Source: Methanobacteriota archaeon (lineage in GTDB: Archaea > Hydrothermarchaeota > Hydrothermarchaeia > Hydrothermarchaeales > JACRDW01). From it: DNA of 9,612 nucleotides. Location of the stretch: contig JACRDW010000010.1 in NCBI GenBank assembly GCA_016212785.1, forward strand, positions 1 through 9,612, given 5' to 3'. The notes below the pieces were generated by a model. The model searched no databases. It had not been told where the DNA came from and saw only the letters and a program-made list of their open reading frames with translations. Of the stretch, positions 5,576-9,612 are shown piece by piece (position 1 is the first letter of the stretch; every line of letters begins with the position of its first letter). The position numbers were made by a program, and so were the translations under genes.

Positions 5576-5986
5576 TCAAAGCTCCTCTCCAAATACAAGC
5601 TCTACTTCAAAGACTCTTCTCTTATTTTCTCTGTCAAGCTCTTTCTCTCTTCTGGCAAACACAGCGCTTCCGTTTATTTTCATTGCAAGGGCGATTACGT
5701 GGCAGTCTGCTAGAGACATCTTTCTTTCGCATTTGATTTTTCCCGCTTCGGAGATTAGTGGCTCGCCGTACGGAATAACGTAGTTTGAGGATATTAAGTC
5801 GTTAAGCTTTTCGTCAGCAAGTCTTGCACCGAGGGTGCGACACAGAATGTAGTACAGTTCGGTAAGCGCAAGTTCTGTGGTGAAGGCTTCATCTGCATCC
5901 CCAAGGAGATTCTTAATCTTCTCTCCAGTAGGGGTAGCGTATGCGAGCTCGATTAGAGTACTTGCGTCAAGTACCAAGCTTTTCAA
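5576..5986 (-). CDS. vapC: VapC-family PIN-domain ribonuclease toxin
   Basis: 136 residues, the VapC size. PIN acidic residues are visible: D7 in LVLDASTLIE, E43 in TELALTELYYIL, and D94 in SLADCHVIALAM. The final motif reads VFARREKEL, where Glu stands in for the usual Asp, a variant I recall in other archaeal VapC proteins. The toxin would be a Mg-dependent endoribonuclease held inactive by VapB. The start is TTG at 5986, supported by GGAG at 5997-5994, 7 nt upstream, and by D7 needing to lie near the N-terminus; TTG 5977 is an alternative. It overlaps the end of vapB by 20 nt, and its TGA is 1 nt before the map ATG. Confidence 0.85.
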   Translation of the reverse strand: MKSLVLDASTLIELAYATPTGEKIKNLLGDADEAFTTELALTELYYILCRTLGARLADEKLNDLISSNYVIPYGEPLISEAGKIKCERKMSLADCHVIALAMKINGSAVFARREKELDRENKRRVFEVELVFGEEL

Positions 5987-6227
5987 GCCTGCTCTCCCCC
6001 TCAGCTCTCAGCTCTCTGAGGAGCTTCCTTGCCTCTTCTACTGTGCCTCTTGCACAACCGTAAAAAGATGCAAAGCGCTGCTTATTTTTCCCTTCAACTT
6101 TGGTCTGATCAAGTAAATGCCTTATAGCCTCGTCGAAAGATACTCTCTTCTTAATCTTTAACTGCAGTCTTGAAGCCACTTCGAAAAGCTTTTTCTGCGT
6201 CGTTTGGGAGATTTGTATAGTTGCCAT
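5967..6227 (-). CDS. vapB: VapB-family antitoxin
   Basis: 86 residues. The start MATIQISQTTQKKLFEVA reads as a beta strand followed by a helix, then SFDEAIRHLLD as the second helix, the pattern of a ribbon-helix-helix DNA-binding domain. The C-terminal half, with GTVEEARKLLRELRAE, is the charged helical tail that in this family wraps around VapC. The gene precedes and overlaps vapC, the standard antitoxin-first order. VapB normally represses its own promoter, alone and with VapC. ATG 6227 lies about 37 nt from a TATA box at 6261-6268, giving a short leader; the SD site is weak. Confidence 0.8.
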   Translation of the reverse strand: MATIQISQTTQKKLFEVASRLQLKIKKRVSFDEAIRHLLDQTKVEGKNKQRFASFYGCARGTVEEARKLLRELRAEGESRLEKLGT

Positions 6228-6260
6228 AGTATAACCAGCAGATACATATGCTATAGCAAA

Positions 6261-6268
6261 TATATAAA
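6261..6268 (-). promoter_or_regulatory. TATA box for vapB-vapC(-map)
   Basis: On the minus strand the bases read TTTATATA. Transcription would begin near 6238, about 11 nt before the vapB ATG at 6227. The upstream recognition element would overlap the TAA of the HAD gene at 6272-6270, so the promoter is tucked against the end of the upstream gene. No other gene lies in 6228-6269. Confidence 0.55.
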
Positions 6269-6269
6269 G

Positions 6270-6959
6270 TTACTTCATCTTTTCCAAGACCTCAAAAATC
6301 TCAGAGATGTCTGCAATTTCAAAATCAGGCCTCTCTGCTTTCGAGGCAGGCTTCTCGTTCCTGTGCTTTCCCTTAAGTATTCTAATCGTGTGCATGCCTG
6401 CTCTATTGCCTCCAAGTATATCGCTGTCTAGCTTATCTCCGACCACTGCACACTCTTCTGGTTTTAAATTTAACTTTTTTACCGCAAACTCGAAGATTTC
6501 CTTCTGCGGCTTTTCGTATTTCAGCTCTTCAGAAGTAGCGACAACGTCGAAGAGGTGGTGAATGCCGAGACCAATCAGCTTCTCCCACTGCTTCACTGCC
6601 AAGCCGTTGGATATTACGCCCAGCTTGTATTTTTCTTTGAGTTTCAGAAGAATCGGTACGATTCTTGGAAACGGCTTCAGGTAGCCTGCCTTCGTGTGCT
6701 CGTAAGCAACAACGCCGGCTGCAATTATCTTCGGATTCCATGCAACGCCGAGTTCCTTAAGAAGCTCATCGTAGTGCCTGCTGTAGTTAGAGCCGAACTT
6801 TTGTATGACCTTTTCCAGAAGTTTGGAGAGCTCCTCTTCGTCGCTCACCGGCAGCCCTGCGTCTATCATTGCACGTATGGAATTTTTCCTGGCCATCGTC
6901 GTTAAGCTCGTGCTGTCGTAGAGCGTGTCGTCGATGTCAAAGAATATTGCCTTGAGCAT
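6270..6959 (-). CDS. HAD-superfamily (subfamily IA) phosphatase-like hydrolase
   Basis: 229 residues with all four HAD motifs. Motif I is FFDIDDTLYD with D8 as nucleophile and D10 as general acid; motif II is VISNG with S117-N118; motif III is K150 in YEKPQKEIF; motif IV is VVGDKLDSDILGG with D175 and D180. The segment from about 15 to 100 is a helical C1 cap, which sets substrate choice. The overall pattern, with LYDST after motif I, resembles the archaeal TIGR02253-type (CTE7) branch. The likely reaction is hydrolysis of a small phosphorylated metabolite; the substrate cannot be read from sequence. The ATG at 6959 lies about 27 nt from a TATA-like AAATAAATAT at 6990-6981, so the mRNA may be leaderless. 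It is separated from polB by a 174-nt structured gap. Confidence 0.9.
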   Translation of the reverse strand: MLKAIFFDIDDTLYDSTSLTTMARKNSIRAMIDAGLPVSDEEELSKLLEKVIQKFGSNYSRHYDELLKELGVAWNPKIIAAGVVAYEHTKAGYLKPFPRIVPILLKLKEKYKLGVISNGLAVKQWEKLIGLGIHHLFDVVATSEELKYEKPQKEIFEFAVKKLNLKPEECAVVGDKLDSDILGGNRAGMHTIRILKGKHRNEKPASKAERPDFEIADISEIFEVLEKMK

Positions 6960-6980
6960 AACAAAAGCCTCTGTACGTCA

Positions 6981-6990
6981 ATATTTATTT
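6981..6990. promoter_or_regulatory. TATA-like box between the HAD gene and the structured element
   Basis: On the minus strand it reads AAATAAATAT, centred about 27 nt before the HAD ATG at 6959, fitting a leaderless start. On the plus strand it reads ATATTTATTT and would place a start near 7008-7012, at the left part of the structured element described at 7001-7088. It could serve one or both directions. Confidence 0.4.
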
Positions 6991-7000
6991 TCTTTTTGGG

Positions 7001-7088
7001 TGATTCCGTTAGGAAGCTGGCGCTTGCGTGAGCAAGACCGAATAGTTTTGCGCCTACCTTCGGTAGTGCCATCTTCCTTGCGGAAGTA
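7001..7088 (+). ncRNA. Three-helix structured element, candidate small RNA
   Basis: A main stem pairs 7004-7021 with 7068-7085: 15 Watson-Crick pairs, one G-T (7009/7080) and two mismatches in 18 positions. It encloses two perfect 5-bp hairpins, CTTGC-GTGA-GCAAG (7023-7036) and CTACC-TTC-GGTAG (7054-7066). With the G-T pair 7022/7067 these abut the main stem with no unpaired bases, leaving only a 17-nt linker (7037-7053) between them. The G-T pairs (7002/7087, 7009/7080, 7022/7067) would be A-C mismatches in a minus-strand transcript, and the GTGA loop is a GNRA tetraloop on the plus strand, so a plus-strand RNA is favoured. A TATA-like box precedes it and a T-rich run (7091-7101) follows. 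I match it to no known RNA; it is not a tRNA. It could instead be a DNA-level element such as a mobile-element end. Confidence 0.4.
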
Positions 7089-7090
7089 GA

Positions 7091-7130
7091 CTTTTTCTTT
7101 TGAAAGGCAAAGCCTTTAGAAAAGAAAAAG
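7091..7130. repeat. Long inverted repeat just past the polB stop
   Basis: CTTTTTCTTTT (7091-7101) and AAAAGAAAAAG (7120-7130) are perfect 11-nt inverse copies, and inside them AAAGGC (7103-7108) and GCCTTT (7112-7117) pair around an AAA loop, with only a small bulge (7102 against 7118-7119). On the minus strand it begins 3 nt after the polB TGA at 7136-7134 and could end or protect the polB mRNA; on the plus strand the T-rich left arm directly follows the structured element and could be its archaeal-type T-tract terminator. The hairpin is unambiguous; its role is inferred. Confidence 0.6.
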
Positions 7131-7133
7131 GAT

Positions 7134-9503
7134 TCAAAACCATTTTTTTATACTCTCCTGCTCAATTCCTTCTTTCAGGTAGTCCTTGGAGTAGCCCATG
7201 GCTTCTATTATTCTAAGAACTGCGGGCATTATCTGGTTTTCTATGTAATATTCAGGGTCGTAGTCCTGCAGAGAGACGAATTCCACAGGTTCGGCTCGCT
7301 GGGATATCATTTTCGTGCCTTTGGTTATGACGTAACTAATTATCATTCCCGGAGCGACCTCTCTACCCCTTTTGACCAGCTTCTGCGCAGCTATAACGTG
7401 CGGTTCGATGTTCTTGTAAGCCGAGATTCCCTTTGTAAGCTGGGTGTAAATAGTTATGTCCTCCATTGAAACGTTTCTGCTGCGAATATCCTCTATGGTT
7501 TTCCTTACTATGCTCGCAGCTTTCTCGGGAGACGCGTCCTTTAGAAGTGCGCTGAGGACTTCCTGTTGGGTTCTCTTGGCAATCGGCGCCCAGTCCCTGC
7601 GAACGAATTCCAGACCCTTAACCGTGATTTTGTCCCATTCGTCGATGAGCGCGTAACGCTTCTTGGTAACGAAGATTCCCCTTTTATAAAAGCCCTCGTG
7701 CTCGAGCTCGATAATTCCTGGAAGAGTTTTATTCACGTGCTCGAGGAATTGCAGCGCCTTTTCCTTTTCTTTTCCAATCAGCACGAACAGAGAGTCGGTA
7801 TCGCCATATACGACTTCCAGCTTAAATTCCTCTTCAGCAATTTTCATGACTTTCTGTATGTACATTCTCGCAAAAGCAGCAACGCTTTCAGCGCACTCTT
7901 TTTTATACCACCTCGCCCTCGGATAGCCCATGTAGCCGTAGAAGGAATTTGCAAGGATTTTTAGAGCGTACTGCTGCACCTCGAGCATTCTTTTCTCGAG
8001 CTCGTCCTTGCTCTGCCTTATTCTCTGCTTCATTTTCATCCTGTGGTCTATCAGATTTTCGAGTATCGCAGGGATAAAGCCTTTCTTTTCTTTCGAAAAG
8101 CAGTAATCCAAGCCCGGAACTCTGTTCTCATTGCGCCCCCTCATGAAAGTTGAGGGGTCGATGTTGTGCGTCACAATCACACTCGGATAGAGACTCCTGA
8201 AGTCGAAGACTGCGATGTCTTCTGAGATGCCTTTTTTCGGTTCCCTTACATAGCCGCCGATGTACGTTTCTTCGGTCCTTCTAATGAATTCCTCTCCGGC
8301 AGGGTGATTTGGTATCAGCTCGCTTCCTTTCGATGCTTCCCGCATCAGTAACCATTCTACCAGCTGCCCGGCAGTCATTCTTGAAACGTCGTGAAGCGGC
8401 TGTTTTACTATCCTGGTAAGCTCGTACTGAAGAGGCAAGAATTTTTCAGCAAGCCTCAGCGTTACTTCCGCATCCTCCATTGAATATTTTATAAGCTTTT
8501 CAAGATTTTCTCCGCCCTCATCCCAGTCTCTCCACAATTTGTCCCCTGGTATTTTTTCCTTCTTGATGCCGAGCACTTCTTTAACAACGTTTTCCAGAAC
8601 ATAGCTACTGAGCTTTACCGCTCTTCTTATGATTGGGTAGAGGTCTATATGCGCTCTGCCCTTTATCCTCGCCTCCGGCAACGCACGCCTTCCCTTGATT
8701 TGCACTTCGCTGCCATCTCTTCCAAGAGCCAAGACGAGCTCGAGTTTCTTGAGCCTCTCCACGAGATATGGAAAGTCGAAATTATCTGTGTTATAGCCGA
8801 CGAGTATGTCGAAGTCCTCCTGCCTCATTATTTCCTCAAATCTCTTCAAAATCGCCTTTTCATTTTCCAGAACCTCGACGAAGTCGATGTTCCTATCGGG
8901 CTTCTTCCAGGTCAGAACTTTTCTCAAGCCCGTATTCGAGGCAAGGCTTATCATTATTATTGGGTCCACCTTCTCCCTGGGCGCACCCTTCGGATTGTAA
9001 ACTTCGGTATCAAAGGCAAGCACTTTTAATTCCGGAAATTTTCCTTCTGCTAGAGAAATCTTTCTAATCCTCAGCTCAGCATTCGATTTCTCTCCTTCGA
9101 CCTCAATCCAGCTGAGAGGAGCGATATCCCTGTCGATTAAATAGCGCCTGACGAATAGAATGTCGTGCTCGAGTACCATATCCGCGCCTTCTATGTTTTT
9201 TATAATCTCCCTGAGCCTCGGCACGTCCTGAGGATGCTCCAGCACGACTTTAAGCGCCTTTAAGTCCCTCCCAAAAAATTTTTTGTCCTCAAGCAGCACA
9301 TCCTTAACCCTGCTCTCTCCGTTTCCAGCTTCCCTGATTCTCTCAACTAAGCCTTCAACCTCGCCACTCGGAAGCGCATATAAGTAAGGCAGGAAAGAAT
9401 CGTCCACTGCGATGAAGTTTGCTTCCTCGCCTTTTAGAAAAAGTTTTACAACTGCCCTGCCGTCTCTAGTCTCGTAGTCTATGTCCAGTAAAAAACCCTT
9501 CAT
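7134..9503 (-). CDS. polB: Family B DNA polymerase (archaeal PolB), replicative type
   Basis: 789 residues, full length and free of inteins at the usual polymerase-motif sites. Proofreading exonuclease: Exo I D165/E167 (FDTEVY), Exo II N238 and D243 (YNTDNFDFPYL), Exo III Y340 and D344 (YSMEDAEVT). Polymerase: motif A D434 (DFRSLYPS), motif B K515-x3-NSFYG, motif C D568/D570 (YGDTDS), and KKRY at 614-617. The N-terminal LEHPQDVP with V94 matches the uracil-recognition pocket of Pyrococcus PolB (V93), so template uracil stalling is likely. The last eight residues, QESIKKWF, form a PIP box (Q-x-x-I-x-x-W-F) for binding the PCNA clamp. All catalytic residues are present, so the enzyme should be active. 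ATG 9503 fits the family N-terminus and lies about 25 nt from a TATA box at 9525-9532, implying a leaderless mRNA. It is divergent from the partial gene at the right edge. Confidence 0.98.
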   Translation of the reverse strand: MKGFLLDIDYETRDGRAVVKLFLKGEEANFIAVDDSFLPYLYALPSGEVEGLVERIREAGNGESRVKDVLLEDKKFFGRDLKALKVVLEHPQDVPRLREIIKNIEGADMVLEHDILFVRRYLIDRDIAPLSWIEVEGEKSNAELRIRKISLAEGKFPELKVLAFDTEVYNPKGAPREKVDPIIMISLASNTGLRKVLTWKKPDRNIDFVEVLENEKAILKRFEEIMRQEDFDILVGYNTDNFDFPYLVERLKKLELVLALGRDGSEVQIKGRRALPEARIKGRAHIDLYPIIRRAVKLSSYVLENVVKEVLGIKKEKIPGDKLWRDWDEGGENLEKLIKYSMEDAEVTLRLAEKFLPLQYELTRIVKQPLHDVSRMTAGQLVEWLLMREASKGSELIPNHPAGEEFIRRTEETYIGGYVREPKKGISEDIAVFDFRSLYPSVIVTHNIDPSTFMRGRNENRVPGLDYCFSKEKKGFIPAILENLIDHRMKMKQRIRQSKDELEKRMLEVQQYALKILANSFYGYMGYPRARWYKKECAESVAAFARMYIQKVMKIAEEEFKLEVVYGDTDSLFVLIGKEKEKALQFLEHVNKTLPGIIELEHEGFYKRGIFVTKKRYALIDEWDKITVKGLEFVRRDWAPIAKRTQQEVLSALLKDASPEKAASIVRKTIEDIRSRNVSMEDITIYTQLTKGISAYKNIEPHVIAAQKLVKRGREVAPGMIISYVITKGTKMISQRAEPVEFVSLQDYDPEYYIENQIMPAVLRIIEAMGYSKDYLKEGIEQESIKKWF

Positions 9504-9524
9504 GCTCTATATTAAGTTGGTAGA

Positions 9525-9534
9525 GATATAAATT
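9525..9534. promoter_or_regulatory. Shared bidirectional TATA box between polB and the zinc-ribbon gene
   Basis: The plus strand reads GATATAAATT, which contains TATAAA; the minus strand reads TTTATATC over the same bases. The centre is about 25 nt from the polB ATG (9503) and about 29 nt from the plus-strand ATG at 9558, so either direction gives a leaderless or nearly leaderless mRNA. No SD site is seen before either start. Confidence 0.5.
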
Positions 9535-9557
9535 TTTAGTTGTTAAGCAAGTGCAAA

Positions 9558-9612
9558 ATGCTTATGGTATTCAGATGTCCTGGAAGCGAGGGCGCAAGAA
9601 GACCTGAAATAG
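9558..9612 (+). CDS. Start of a probable small zinc-ribbon protein, 3' end missing
   Basis: ATG 9558 opens a frame of 18 codons that is still open at the right edge: MLMVFRCPGSEGARRPEI. The pattern (M)-V-F-R-C-P-G-S-x-x-x-R-x-P-E-I resembles the N-terminus of a family of short archaeal proteins of about 60 residues that continue with a CxxCG zinc ribbon; only C7 is visible here, so this rests on memory of that family. ATG 9564 is an alternative start. The TATA-like box at 9525-9534 is at leaderless distance. Confidence 0.5.
   Translation, partial: MLMVFRCPGSEGARRPEI

Noticed and set aside
5320..5783. Several overlapping open frames on the plus strand opposite map and vapC
   Set aside because: They are antisense to genes with clear catalytic motifs, show no domains or start signals, and are low-complexity Ser/Phe/Leu-rich, as expected for shadow frames.
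7001..7088. tRNA or tRNA-like gene in the polB-HAD gap
   Set aside because: There is no 7-bp acceptor stem with a T-loop GGTTCGA-type sequence or anticodon arm; the branched fold has three helices in a different arrangement.
1..9612. CRISPR array, insertion sequence or rRNA
   Set aside because: No regularly spaced repeats, transposase or integrase motifs, or rRNA-like sequence were seen on either strand.

Overview
The window looks like a piece of an archaeal chromosome. It carries a complete family B DNA polymerase of the euryarchaeal type, a type II methionine aminopeptidase, and the 3' part of an archaeal PhoU-type phosphate regulator. TATA-like boxes sit about 25-30 nt before several starts, suggesting leaderless mRNAs, and other starts have clear Shine-Dalgarno (SD) sites. 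GTG and TTG starts occur. All genes end at ordinary TAA, TAG or TGA codons. I cannot name the species.

Layout, left to right. (1) 1-1081, plus strand: 3' part of phoU, then an ArsC/low-molecular-weight tyrosine phosphatase-like gene, probably an operon. (2) 1082-2466: an AT-rich insert-like block with two plus-strand genes in the same reading frame, a helical unknown protein and a divergent PIN-domain putative nuclease. Its codon use and base composition differ from the flanks. (3) 2571-3938: an FAD-dependent dehydrogenase with a conserved cysteine cluster. (4) 4034-4693: a DUF4258 (RelE-like) putative toxin, a YgiT-type zinc finger/AbrB putative antitoxin, and a 29-codon ORF resembling the C-terminal tail of type IIG restriction-modification enzymes. 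(5) 6227-4690, minus strand: vapB, vapC and map packed head to tail. (6) 6959-6270, minus: a HAD hydrolase. (7) 6960-7133: a gene-free gap holding an elaborate three-helix inverted-repeat structure (7001-7088) and a long perfect-armed hairpin (7091-7130). (8) 9503-7134, minus: polB with a C-terminal PCNA-binding motif. (9) 9558 to the right edge, plus: the first codons of a probable zinc-ribbon protein, divergent from polB over a shared TATA-like box.

The housekeeping genes (phoU, arsC-like, map, HAD, polB) are interrupted by three separate toxin-antitoxin-like modules within about 5 kb, so the stretch 1.1-6.2 kb behaves as a small accessory zone. The two most promising leads for undescribed biology are the PIN module in the AT-rich block and the structured element between polB and the HAD gene. 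G-T pairings, a TATA-like box and a T-rich tail all point to the latter being a plus-strand small RNA.
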